Of a stretch of DNA of 64,000 nucleotides, positions 23,045-34,296 are shown one piece after another (the stretch's first letter is position 1; each line of letters begins with the position of its first letter). The notes beneath the pieces were generated by a model, which saw only the letters and a program-made list of their open reading frames with translations, did not search any database and had not been told where the DNA came from. Position numbers and translations under genes: made by a program. Source of the DNA: Phragmites australis (taxonomy: Eukaryota; Streptophyta; Magnoliopsida; Poales; Poaceae); NCBI RefSeq assembly GCF_958298935.1, contig NC_084921.1, positions 33,048,001 through 33,112,000 of the forward strand. The letters are read 5' to 3'.

Positions 23045-23337
23045 CGGTGTTGTTTATACTGTACACATCACTGCCGGTTCGTCCCACCAGCCGACAGTGA
23101 TGTTCAACTATCACTGTCGGTCGATGGCTTAAGCCGGTAGTGATGAGGCGGCTGGAATCACTGTCGGCTTAAGCCATTGGCCGACAGTGATCCCCTTATC
23201 ACTATCGGTTCATAAGCCACGATAGTTGATTCTTCTCGTGCGACTTATGAACCGATAGTGATGCCCTATCATTGTCGGTCCATAAAAAATCAATAGTGAT
23301 AGACTAATATATAAATTAACCTGATTCTATAGTAGTG
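23045..23337. repeat. CACTA right terminal and subterminal repeats
   Basis: Multiple copies of TCACTGTCGG, CCGACAGTGAT and GAACCGATAGTGAT in both orientations run up to the terminus CTGATTCTATAGTAGTG. The inverted pairs around 23161-23260 can fold into hairpins. Confidence 0.88.
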
Positions 23338-23560
23338 ACTGCAGAAGCCACAACTGAGCAACCCAACACAACAAAGTCTATTCAAGTGGAAGCACATGAG
23401 GGCCTTTCTATTTTTATTTTTCTATTTGTCTTTTTAAAAAACAGTGGCAAATGATGGTGACTTGTGCTCTCCTTTGACTGAACCTGGAGTTGCTTGCATC
23501 GATTTGAACCTCAGAACTGTAGTGATCAGGAAAGATACATCCAAATAACTCCTGGCCATA

Positions 23561-24091
23561 TAGACTGGTTTACACCAGTTAGATCCATCTAGATCACCTC
23601 TAAATGAGTCTAGACCACTTTAAATCAGATCTTAAACCAGTCTTGTTCACTTTAGACCATTTTTTAATCAGTTAGATTAGTTTTTAGATCAGTTTTGATT
23701 AGTCTAGACTAGTTTTAAGATCAATTAGACCAGTTTTTAAACCAGTTTCGACCACTCTAGACCAGTTTTAAGACCAGTCTAGACTAGACTAGACTAGCCT
23801 AATTTTGACTAGTCTATACCAGTTTCAAGATCAGTTAGACCAGTCTAAACCAGTTTAGATCAAATCTTAGATCAGTCTAGACCAGTTGCTATGCCAGTTT
23901 AGACTAGGTCCTAGACCAGTCCTAAACTAGATAGACCAGTTACTAGACTAATTAGACCAATCTAGACCAGTTTAGATTAGATTCTAGACCAATCTAGACT
24001 AGTTTTAAGACCAATTAGACTAGTCTCAACTAGTTTAGATCAGATCCTAAACTAGTATAGATCAGATCCTAGATCAGTCTAGACTAGTTCT
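23561..24091. repeat. Degenerate minisatellite of TAGACCAGTT-type units
   Basis: About 530 bases are built from variants of TAGACCAGTT and TAGATCAGTC, often paired as CTAGACCAGTTTTAAGACCAGTCTAG. The unit is about 10-22 bases. Drift is high, and one run reads CTAGACTAGACTAGACTAG. There is no coding potential. Confidence 0.88.
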
Positions 24092-24185
24092 TAGCAACTC
24101 GAACATGTATAGAATGCAGAACCTCAAATGTTCAGGCTCGAATCCATGACCACACCAATAACCTCACATATCAATACTATATACT

Positions 24186-25090
24186 AACGGTGGCAGGATT
24201 CACGAGCGCCCAGCCCCCCGGGCTACTGCAGCTGCAGTAGCAGGTGGGTCCCACCATTTATACGTGTATATATATGAGTATATGTATATATATGTGTATA
24301 GGTATGTATATGTATACGTATGTGTACATATATATATTATATAATTTTTATTTTCAGAAATTTCTAAAAAATATAAAAAATATATTGATAAATCGATTGA
24401 AACGATCTAAAATTCCAAAAAAAACTAAAACTAAAAAAAAGCATAATTTTTTTTATGTTCATATTACTTTTGTAGCTATTGTCCACCAATATATTATGTA
24501 TATATATATAAATGTATATACATACAAATGTACACAAATATATATTTAAATTTATATATTTATATATGTATATTACATACATAAGTCCAGAGGAAACCAA
24601 CGTACCCCCTCCGATAACATATACTAACGGTAGAAAAATCGACACGCTCCTAGAGCACTTGCTACTGTAGCTCAACATAACAATATAAAAATGCAAAGGA
24701 AAAAAACTAAAACTAAAAAAAACACAATTTTTTTTAAGGTTCATATTACTGTTGTAGCTACTATCCATCAATATACTATGTATCTATATCTAAATGTATA
24801 TACATACAAATATATACAAATATATATTTATATTTATATATTTATATATGTATATTACATATATGAGTCCAGAGAAAATCAACATTCCCCTCAGATATAA
24901 CATATTCAAACAGTGGAAAAATCAGCACGCTCCTAAACCATCTGCTACTGTAGCTCAACATAATATTTATTTGAGACAGGCACAGCAAAGCGCGCCAACC
25001 TACCTAGTAAATACATATGTGCCACCTTTTGGGGATTATAGAATAGAACCTCTATGATCACCTATTTTACTATAGCTCAACACAATACGT
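24186..25090. repeat. Tandem segmental repeat, AT-rich, three to four copies of a signature block
   Basis: The block AACGGTGGAAAAATC...ACGCTCCTA...TGCTACTGTAGCTCAACATAA recurs at about 24186 (diverged), 24626 and 24907, with a partial copy near 25066. Between the copies lie two related AT-rich units of about 280-310 bases with (TA)n and TATATACATACAAAT tracts. Open frames here are byproducts of A/T-rich repeats. The first block holds the perfect palindrome GCTACTGCAGCTGCAGTAGC (24222-24241), followed by GGTGGGTCCCACC. Confidence 0.75.
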
Positions 25091-27638
25091 CACTATTTCT
25101 GTTTTTTTAATGGATTGGTTTGAAGATGTTCACTATCCATCTCCACGTGCAATTTACATGTATAGAACCATCACCGGTGTTTTCCACCTAGCTTGCTGAC
25201 ATTAGTATTTTCTATGCATCGATCACTACATATATAGAACCATCACCATTGATCTTGCTAGGGGGACAATCGATCGATTACAGGAGTGAACCCTTCCAAG
25301 TAACTCGGAAGGGCCACTGCTACCTTAATTCCCTTCACCTGTAAAAGAGGCCATAGGAGGTAATCATTTTAATGATTTGTTCACTTTGGTACCATTAGAG
25401 TTTCTTATCTGATATATTTTTCACTTAACTATTATACATTCTCTTTGCTTAGGAGTGAGACAAAAGATACTTTCATTTTACCTCTCAGTTAGTCCGGCTA
25501 CGTTACTACAGTCTGCTAATGTCGAATACAATCGTCAGATGTTTTTCAATGCCTTTAGTTCAAACAACATTTCTCAAGTCTTGATTTCAGGGTCAAATCA
25601 AGACAGAGACTCCCTGCCAATATGAGTGTCTCGCCAAATACAACTAGGTAAGCGCTTGCACATCTTGGTGATGTATGAGTTTCTTAAATTTTCTTTTAGT
25701 TACTTAAATCGTTTGAAGCATTTTCAAATTTGTGTTTTCGTGGATTATGTTATATGTTCTGAATCAACATTATTGCTTACCGGTTTGTGATTGCTACTGC
25801 ACAAGGTAGAAGAAAAGCTCGGCGACGGACTATACGACGCGTCAATGACGTACTATTTTCTATTTTTTTAAACGTCGATTTAGAAGCTTTAGGCTATACG
25901 TGTTCAGAGCAAGTTGGATTCTCGTTGCTAAGGAAATCAACGGACGTTCATTAGATATAGTCACATCCATTTTTAACATTCTTGTATTATGTATGTATGC
26001 AAATTCAAGTAAGTGACTCACTTGTCAAAGTTTACTCTTGACCATTTGACCGTTCAATCAAGTGATGTTGTTCAAAAACGTTTCAATATGTAGGGGGATG
26101 TCCCTGCATATCTACGAGCACTTGCTTAATTAGCCAAAGAAACCAAACCGGATTAATACAAGTAATATCCGTGCTTTTGCTTGGCCCATGGATGCTATTA
26201 GGGATTGCTATTTAGATCACTAATTAGTTCATTTTTAAAAATTAATTAGGTAAAGATAAATCTTTAGTTTAATTAAATGGAATTGACTGAATGACTAAAA
26301 AATCCGAAACTTACACCCCTAATCGCTATGTATGCGTAGGTGCTGACTTTTCAAAGCATGCAGACAGGTTCGTACTTCGCAGCACTGTTGACGCACAAGA
26401 GCGTGCACGCCATCTGCCATCAATTAAGGAGGGGAGGGCATCAAGTCAACCATTAAGCCCATTGGAACACATGACAGTAGATTCAAACATGCTTTATGCT
26501 AAAAAAAACTCCTTAAGTTCTAGAAGGGTTTCATCGAAGCTTGAAAGGAGGTTTCTAGGCTTTCTGTTAAATTTGATACTGATGATAATTAATGGCTTGT
26601 TTAGGGACTTGGATCTAAATCCATATAAATTTTAGGAGCAAAGCAGTATTATTCAATTGCATACATAATACTGTATATTGTCTTATGTGGTACCTCCGCT
26701 CCAAAGTAAACACCACTTTAGATGATCAAGTCTTAGCAAAACTAGACTTTCGGACTACTCCATCAAGCTTGAAAACCGAAGAAATCTTTTTGTTGTGATT
26801 GTGATCGTAACATAATGAATATTGTAATGTAATAATTATTGATGTAATAATCGTTTATCTCTCATTTTATATTAGGTGAGTAGAGGTATCCATATGTATA
26901 CATCAATCACTCTCATTATCATTACATCCTTACCCCTTATCTATTGGAATATTTTGGTTGATACTATAATTTTGAAATATTTTAGGAATATTACGGTCAT
27001 TATCTATCTACATTACCCTAAGCAACCAAATCTCAACATGTGTCTTGAGAGGACCCGCATGGACCCTTCGTTTCAGGTTACTAGCAATCTCGCTTCAGCC
27101 ATTCATTACTGGATTCTAGCTAATTTGTGAGTTCATCTTTGCTTTGACACCGAAAGTCCTCGCGCTGTCTTCCTTTGGCCTTAGAGTTTCACTAAACCCT
27201 TTGTCCTTCGGGCTCGTCGAACCTCTTCAACTTTAGGACTTAGCTGAACTCCTTCGAGCTTCGGGCTTCGTCACACCCATATGGCTTCATAACTTCGCTG
27301 CACTCTTTGAGCTCGGGCTTCACCTCCGAGCTTTATTTTTTGGATCTCACTACATCTTCTCGAGCCTAACTCCTGCAGAGTATAAAGAGAATTATCCCTA
27401 CCTTAACGTTAGCCTCTCTATTTCGGTTTTTGGGATTTGACCATTGTGATCGAAGTCAACGAATTAGGACCCACGTAGTACCATTCCCCTGACACCCCAA
27501 AACCCAGAAGGACACTTATTAAGACACCCTAATAGTAGAACCAATGTTGTTAAAATAGCAACCCTAGTCGTAAGATGCAATCCCGCTCACACCAATGCAG
27601 CTCAAGTCATATCAAGAGTCATATATACGGGGTGTTTG
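25091..27638. other. Unassigned intergenic sequence
   Basis: No supported gene. An inverted pair CCTTCC/GGAAGG occurs around 25289-25310. A segment near 26694 (CTCCGCTCCAAAGTAAACACC) resembles one end of a Stowaway-type MITE, but no second end is found. A 114-codon frame at 26291-26635 has no recognisable domain. 27130-27480, rich in CTTCGGGCTTCG-like words and a TATAAAGAG, may be an LTR relic. Confidence 0.3.
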
Positions 27639-27703
27639 ACAGAGTTCCAGATCGAGGATTCACGTTGAATCTGGGTGAAACCCTGCTAAACAGGGTAGCC
27701 CTA
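27639..27703. repeat. Short foldback of paired terminal repeats
   Basis: GGGGTGTTTGACAGAGTT...GATTC is followed almost at once by its imperfect inverse GAATCTGGGTGAAACCCTGCTAAACAGGG. This looks like a MITE reduced to its two inverted ends. The duplication at its borders is not clear, so the family is left open. Confidence 0.45.
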
Positions 27704-29346
27704 CATTTTCTTGGGACAGTCTGATCCGTGGAGTTGGTCTCTTTGCAGTACAAAATTTTGGAGCAGGTACAAAGATGCTACACAAAAGCCTGGTCCGTGG
27801 AGTTAGAAAAAATTACTCACCATTGTAACTGGGGTAATACCCCCTCGGTCGTTCGCCCCTCCCCCTTGGTCACTTGTCTGCCGCTTGGTCGTTCGCACGT
27901 CGCCCAATTGCCCTCCTTCCCCTCCCCTCCGCCCTCTACTCAAGCGCCCTCCTGGCAGAGCTCTAGATTCTTAACTAGAGTTCTATCAAATATATCATAG
28001 TAGGATCATGATAGAATTGTGTAGCATGGTAGTAGAATTATGGTACAATCATGAACTTCTCACATCATGAAAGATTTTAGTGTTTTGTTATGTCCTTTGA
28101 GAAAATAAAAGTTATTTTGATTATTTATTTATTTTTACTTCACAGCATAAATGTCTTGTAAAGGTATGGTTGGTAAAATTGCTATTATAGGCTTGTCCAA
28201 ATGAGAGGGAATAAAAATTGATTCTATTGAAGAATAAGATAGGTATTTGTTAATTAAAACTGGTTCCAAATGAAAAAAAAAGTCTTTGAAATACATAGAA
28301 ACTGGAGATCGCGAATTTGACAACCTTGAGCTTAACTTAACCACAGCATAAACACCCACTAAAAGGCAGCTTAATGCGGTGTCGGTGCGCCACGTGGCAG
28401 GGCAGGAATATTCCGCGGGAATCCCCGTGGAGATGACGTCACGGTCGGAGCTAGCGGCCACGCCTCGCGATGCTTAGCTGGCAGCGTTGAGGTGGGCGCT
28501 TAGGGTTCTCCGAGTGCGCCAGCTGACACGCCTGCGCCACACATGTCCAGCTGCCCCTGTCTTGTGGGGACGTCAGTTTACCGTTCTGCCCTCCGGCCAT
28601 CCCCTACTCCAGTTTCTCACTCTAGCCTAGAGAGAGATAGACGCTGCCGCCATTTTCCACTTTTCCCTGCTCATTTTTGGCTCCTTATCTGGGTACCAGT
28701 GGTAGGTAGACAAAGGAAATTTTTCGTGCCTGAAACGTGAGGCCATCTAGGGCAGGCTCATGGAAATGAACTCCAGCATATGGACATTGTGATGTTGTAG
28801 ACGCTACTGTTTACAAAAGAAAAATAAGGACTAAAAGTTCAGTGATTACCGGTGCAATAAGAATTAGTTTACAGTAGTTACGATAATTTTTCAAGCTCAT
28901 GCAGGAAAGTGGTTGTGAAAAAACCCATGGTTAATTTTAGAAATCAAATTGATTTTACGAGAATTCTGTTACTATACATCTGTTGTTTCTCTGAAACTTG
29001 TTGAACCCATTAATATCTCGGTCAACTTGTGTTAAAATAAAAACAGTTACTCAAACACTATAAAATTTAAAAGCACTTCCACCGAACGAATTTGATACTT
29101 CACTTCAGTGCCATCTTTATATGTGTTATCTGTATATCTAATTTATATGAACATGCATATATATTACCGTTGTTAGCAAAGGAGTGCATTTCCATTCCTG
29201 TTGCGTTAAATTGATGACATATAAAAATGTTGGTGTGTGTGAGCACTCCTTGTGTACAGCCGCAAAAAATGAAGATGGAACTTGTGTGTTGTTGGGGTAG
29301 TATAGTCATCTAGGTCTCTGCTGGAAATCCATGGTAAATTGGTAAG
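27704..29346. other. Unassigned sequence left of element E
   Basis: No supported gene. 28370-28740 is GC-rich and promoter-like (see the motif pair at 28389-28441), with short open frames only (65 codons at 28543-28740). The rest is AT-rich. If element E were removed, this DNA would join the upstream flank of the TTL gene. Confidence 0.35.
28389..28441. promoter_or_regulatory. Palindromic G-box and TGACGTCA pair
   Basis: GCCACGTGGC (28389-28398) is a perfect palindromic G-box and TGACGTCA (28434-28441) is a perfect palindromic C-box/CRE. Both are known plant bZIP binding sequences. They lie 36 bases apart in a GC-rich stretch. No gene is recognisable beside them now, so the function is inferred from motif knowledge only. 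Confidence 0.4.
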
Positions 29347-29549
29347 TGTCTTATTACAACTAAGATTGCAATGCAGAGTAGAGAGACAATAATGATTCAA
29401 CAATTAATTTTCCTATTGATAGATATAGGTATTTATATATGGTGAACAGTTGTGTTCGTATCCGTTCGAGAGGTATTCTTCCCGAACAGGTGTCTATTGC
29501 TCAAAGGGCATAAGTAACTGCAGGGTGTTGATCACTTTGGTTCGTAACA
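29347..29549 (-). repeat. 3' LTR of element E
   Basis: 203 bp, TGTCTTATTACAAC...TTCGTAACA. The adjacent interior on the minus strand ends AAGGGAGAG, a short polypurine tract. The minus strand holds a TATATAAATA-type TATA box. Confidence 0.8.
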
Positions 29550-29699
29550 CTCTCCCTTGATCAATGTCGTTGCATGTATATATATCATCTTGAGAACTTC
29601 ATAAACCATGTGGGACAAATATGAGGAGAGTGATAGTAATAATATGGTGATATGATGTTAAAACTCTTTTAAAACCTAATGAAAAAATAAGAAGAAAAG

Positions 29700-32690
29700 T
29701 AATATATCATATGTTGATTATCGCCTTATTGTAAACTCATATAAGAAAACCTTAAAAGGGAAAACCCATAAGTGAGTTTAGAGAATAATATGTATGATCT
29801 ATGAATCAAATATGTCCTTGATACCTTCTTTAAAAACCTCAATAGCAAAAATATGAAATATAACATATATTCATGAATAAATATTGCCTCATTAAAACCT
29901 TGATGAGAAACCTTGTAAGTAAAACTCATAAGAAAAATTAGTACAATATGATGTATGAACATGTTAAAATTCAGGAGGAGATTCCCCCTGAACCTTGAAA
30001 ATCTTGAAGTCGTCGTATACTAATACTATGAACATATTTTTGGAATGTCAAAGTTGGTCATATCTAGATTTTTTTTTGATAGAATAAACCTAGATTTTTG
30101 ATGTCATAAAAATATCTATGAATATCCTCTTTGACTCCCGCCTAATGGTGTTATTGGAGCTGTGCTGTTTGAGCTAGCAAGTTATCTGCAAATGTAATAT
30201 TAGGCATGTTGCGATTGGTAAGATATATGAGCGTTTTAATGACACTAAGATATATAACTTTAGGTTCAATATCTTTTCATTGTCAACCCAATGTATGAAT
30301 GTATCTTGATTCATATTTAGGGATTGAATGACCATAAGTGTTTTGATGGATATTTAGGGATTGAATGACCATAAGTGTTTTGATGGATATGATTGTCAAA
30401 TATCATTTGAATATTGGTGGACTGGTGGATAAATATTCCTTAAGGAATATGCTTAAGTTGTAGACTTAAGTGAAATTTGGTTTTACTTAAATCATTCATT
30501 TCAAATTACGTCTTAAGATTATTACATATTTTGTTGTGTGTGGTTTGAAGATGATACAAAATCTATTTGGGATTTCATTATAAACACACACATGCAATCA
30601 TCATAGTTGGAGTAACCGTTCTATGGAAGGAACTCATTTAGCTAGTTGTACCACAACCAACATAACTGCTTAAAGTCATGTAGTGACTTAAGTTGTACAT
30701 AATATATATTGCAATTTATATTTAGATTCAGAATACGAAGTCCATTAAGGACTTATATGTCCAAATCTATCCAATTCTTTAATCTGCCAATGATATCAAA
30801 TATGAGAACATAGTTTCCACATATACCATGGGGTATGTAGCATTGTAATTGATGATGGATCTTTGTGTGAATTCTTGTACTATAAGCCTCGCTATTTCAC
30901 CACCTTATTGAATAAAAATCCATTTTGTTCTTTAAGGAAGACATTGTGTTGTTGAGCAAAAGCAATTCTCCTTAATTACCACATTTAGTTTGACCAAATT
31001 TGAGTGTTGAAACACTCTACCTAGGACTTCTGGTCTGGATCTAGTTGAAGCTGTATGGTAATTTTGATGAGAAATATATGTCAACAATTTGTAGTCTATG
31101 TATTGATTGATTCTATGGAATCAATATAGTTTGTGAAAATATTATACTGTTTAACTCCATATATTTTCCAAAACAATGGAGTTAGGATGTTCTAATGACC
31201 TAGCGCCTGAATTTGTGTACATATTTGTGCTGCGTATTTGGATGCTAAACATCCATAGCCATTTGAATAGTGAATATCTATAAGATATCTATCAACATGA
31301 TATTAATTTGTATTTACTGTCTTGGAGGATGTTCTCCTCCTGTTTTCGAGAATGCTTGCAAGAAGTTGTATCCCTTGTGACCATACTTCTCCCCCTCTTA
31401 TTTTGGTTTGGGGGTTAAGTAGTTTTGTTAGGTACCTCTACTCTTTCTGGCATATTAATAGCGGGAATCGGATTTCATGACACCTTTATGACGAGTAAAC
31501 GTATCTGGCAGATTATTTGCAATATATTGTAAATACAAGATATTCTGAATAAGAGTTCAGATCTCTGGTACATGCATATGAGGATTGAATATGAATGTGT
31601 GTGACATTCTCTTTTGATTCCTTGATTCTTTATGGTATTAATCTCTCCCTAATGCATGGAATTGTTTTCAAAATGTTATGTGCATACGAGCAATGAATAT
31701 GTCCATTGTGAGGGACTCGAGGTATTATATGATTCACGGATAATTATACCTTATATGGATCCCCAATACCCTTTGACGAATATTGTAGGGTGGTATATTA
31801 GTACGTGCAGAACGTAACTGATTCACAGATGATAAATACTTAGTTGAGGCTAAATTTTCACGTACTAACTGCAACAGAGAGAGCTGTATGATTGTAATTG
31901 GATTAATTTGACTTAATGATACGGTGTATAAAGCCACATGTCACCAACAAGATGTTGGCAAATTGCAATTCAATAGTTGGTCATGCAAATGATTTGATTC
32001 TCTTGACGAGAGATTCAACTATACCATTATGAGTATGGATATAAGATACTTAATGTTGTAGTGCCCAAAACCAAACTATTCCATGTAAATGGATTTGATC
32101 CTGCATCTAGCATTATTTGCTCTAATTTTGATAAATGGGGCAATGAGTTTGGCATAAATGTGGTACTTTATGTATAAGGAACACATGTGAAACTATTTTG
32201 GAGATGCATCATATCAATATTATAGAGTGCCTAGATGGTTCATAAAATTGCTGAATAGAGCCACATATATGTTCTTTAATGTGTTCAAGAAACTAGGTGG
32301 CACATTATGAATTTTAAGGTAAGATGACCTTAAAATTAAATTTCTTATAACACATGTGGTGCATACAAATCTAAAGATTTTGGGAATTAATGCCGTGACC
32401 AATAGAATTATTAATAATTTTTCTTATCATCTCTGAGTAGATGACCAAGGTAATCATGCCAAGTCTTGATTTCATAAAAATAGAAAAAATATTTCGTACG
32501 CAATATGTGGTACGAGTTTGATATATGTATAGTATAATCTAGATGGTGTATTGGGAAGTGTGAAATATATGTTGTTTTGATTGAGAAGAGATATTGCTCT
32601 TTGTTATCATCATATGTTTCAATATGAAAACTATTCTGATGGATATCTCTATAACTTAGTAAGGTACAAGTTGAATCGGGATACAATAGA
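29700..32690 (-). pseudogene. Element E pol remnant (integrase and reverse transcriptase)
   Basis: The minus strand shows decayed copia pol. The GAG-pre-integrase signature KTWHDYLGH (32411-32686) is preceded by YPDSTCTLLSYRDIHQNSF. Integrase-like sequence follows through about 31200. Around 30700-30300 the RT segment reads SLHDFKQLCWLWYN, then LNEFLP and NYDDCMCVFIM, corresponding to the GLKQ...WYNRL region of copia RT. No frame longer than about 90 codons survives. A perfect 37-bp tandem duplication interrupts it at 30313-30386. Confidence 0.7.
30313..30386. repeat. Perfect 37-bp tandem duplication in element E
   Basis: The 37 bases at 30313-30349, beginning ATATTTAGGGATTGAATGAC, are repeated exactly at 30350-30386. 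The copies are identical although the surrounding pol is heavily decayed, so the duplication is younger than the decay. Confidence 0.95.
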
Positions 32691-33149
32691 GTATCATTGA
32701 TTATGACTTAAGTACCCATATCGAGAGGAATTATGGCACGATTGGAGCCAACAATCACTGTATTGCATTTAGCGATTGTCAAAATATTTCCTTGACTCTT
32801 GGTAAGAGTTTGAAAATATTTTATTTTTCTAAGTGTAGAATTTGTGGTGCAACTGTCCATTATACACATTTCCTTCTCTATCGGATTGACTCCCGTAGAA
32901 ATCTATATATAGAAATGAAGAATTTAATATGAAATTCTTTATCAGATATATAAAATGTATACAAACTTTATTTAGTATCATAAGTACTGATATAATATTG
33001 TGATATACAATATATAATGATGATAACGTATTTATTACAACAATTGATAGACGTAGATAAGTTAATATCTAAGGAGTTGGGCGACTAATTAAAGTATCCA
33101 AACATGTCCTTCAAAGCTTTTTGACGATCATGTTCTCCATGCTCAAAGG

Positions 33150-33780
33150 GTCTTCTAGCTGCTGGAGAGTCTGGTTATTACTTAGTTCTTGTAGAACTTA
33201 TTGTGAACAACTAAACTCCTTGCTATTGTCCAATTAAAGATTGAAGTGTGCTTCATATCTTTGCCCTTGAGTAGGTCGGTTATGTCACATGGATTGTAAA
33301 TACATATTAACTAAATTTCTCAGGGTGTTGCATTTCTTAGTTGAGTGCTTGTAGCATCCAAACTTGCAATAAATATTAGATTTGTCAAGTTTGGGTTTAG
33401 AAATACCTTTCCCCTGCTCTAGCGCACATGGCCTCTGCTTTCTTTTGCGTCCGCATTGACCTTTAAAGTTCGTTGGTTGGCGTCTAAAAGAGGCATCAAA
33501 CTTGTTGTTATTCTGAACATTAGCATGTACTTCAGGTAAAGGAGCAGCGTTGATTGGACGTTGATGATGATTCTTTAGAAGGAGTTCATCATGCTTTTTG
33601 GCCTAAATTAATACATGTATTAAGTCAGAATAAACTTGGTATTCACTTGCACAGTATTGTTACTGTAAGATCCTATCAGTAGGAATTATAGTAGATAAAG
33701 TTTTCTCTATCTTCTCCGCATTAGTAGGTTCTTTTTTGCAGAAATGCAACTTGGAATATATTTTATAAAGAGCATGATTG
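33150..33780 (-). pseudogene. Element E gag, C-terminal part with zinc knuckle
   Basis: On the minus strand the sequence resumes with YNHALYKIYSKLHFCKKEP, then EKIEKTLSTIIPTDRILQ. Further on come AKKHDELLLKNHHQRP, HANVQNNNKFDASFRRQP and a zinc-knuckle-like CKFGCYKHSTKKC (about 33345-33383). A stop follows RILQ. It joins in frame to the gag part right of 42989 across the TAA duplication. Confidence 0.75.
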
Positions 33781-34001
33781 TAAGAAAAACTCCAACCCAT
33801 TCCCTATTTTTGGTTCCATATTTCCTTGAATAGAGAGTTCCCTATCCAGATTTCCTTCCTTACTTTCCAGTGCGCTCCAACCTATTCCCTAAATTTGCCT
33901 CCCTATAATCCACTCACCTCTATTTTACTAATATCTTGTAACTAATAAATAACTATTTCATATTTAAACAATGTTATTTTCGATGACTATATTTTCAACC
34001 A

Positions 34002-34270
34002 CTCTTACAACGTGTATGCTTGTGTGGTAACTACTCTTACAAATTCTTACAACGCGTGTGCTTATGTGGTAATTGCTCTTACAATGCGAATACTTGTATG
34101 GTAATTGTTCTTACAAATTCTCACAACGTGTGTGCTTGTGTGGTAACTTCTCTTACAACGTGTGTGCTTGTGTGGTAACTACTCTTATAACACGTGTGCT
34201 TGTGTGGCAACAGCTCTTACAAATTCTTACAATGCGTGTGCTTGTGAGGCAACTGTTCTTACAACGTGTC
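34002..34270. repeat. Tandem repeat TCTTACAACGTGTGTGCTTG in element F
   Basis: Seven or so copies of TCTTACAACGTGTGTGCTTG followed by TGTGGTAACTAC, in which some units carry an extra TCTTACAAAT, give spacings of about 32 and 42-45 bp. Each copy offers an ACGTGTG word. No coding meaning. Confidence 0.9.
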
Positions 34271-34296
34271 AGTCCTCACATTCTCTCTCTCCCCCC

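Larger units (their letters stand above)
16441..23337 (-). mobile_element. CACTA (En/Spm) DNA transposon, degenerate
   Basis: The left end begins CACTATTGCAGTATC. The right end, read on the minus strand, begins CACTACTATAGAATCAGG. Both are flanked by the trinucleotide ACT (16438-16440 and 23338-23340), the expected 3-bp duplication. Subterminal arrays of TCACTGTCGG/CCGACAGTGA motifs lie inside both ends. The interior carries a TNP1-like remnant and the C-terminal piece of a TNP2-like transposase, both on the minus strand. The body of TNP2 is missing, so the 6,897-bp element is non-autonomous. A third motif cluster at 21305-21490 shows internal rearrangement or nesting. Confidence 0.88.

Noticed and set aside
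23045..23337. Hairpin-rich segment as a possible microRNA precursor
   Set aside because: The inverted motifs are the subterminal transposase-binding repeats of the CACTA element. Nothing separates a miRNA from this.
24186..24260. Possible Helitron 3' end (palindrome followed by a short tail)
   Set aside because: A Helitron should end CTRRT shortly after the hairpin and insert between A and T. No such terminus is present.
24244..24900. Lys/Ile/Tyr-rich frames on both strands
   Set aside because: Translations of TA-rich microsatellite sequence.
26670..26780. Stowaway-type MITE end
   Set aside because: Only one end-like sequence is seen, with no inverted partner or TA duplication; mentioned only as a possibility.
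34002..34270. Regular repeats that could suggest a CRISPR array
   Set aside because: The units are imperfect, spacing varies without unique spacers, there are no cas genes, and the sequence is plant nuclear DNA inside a MITE.
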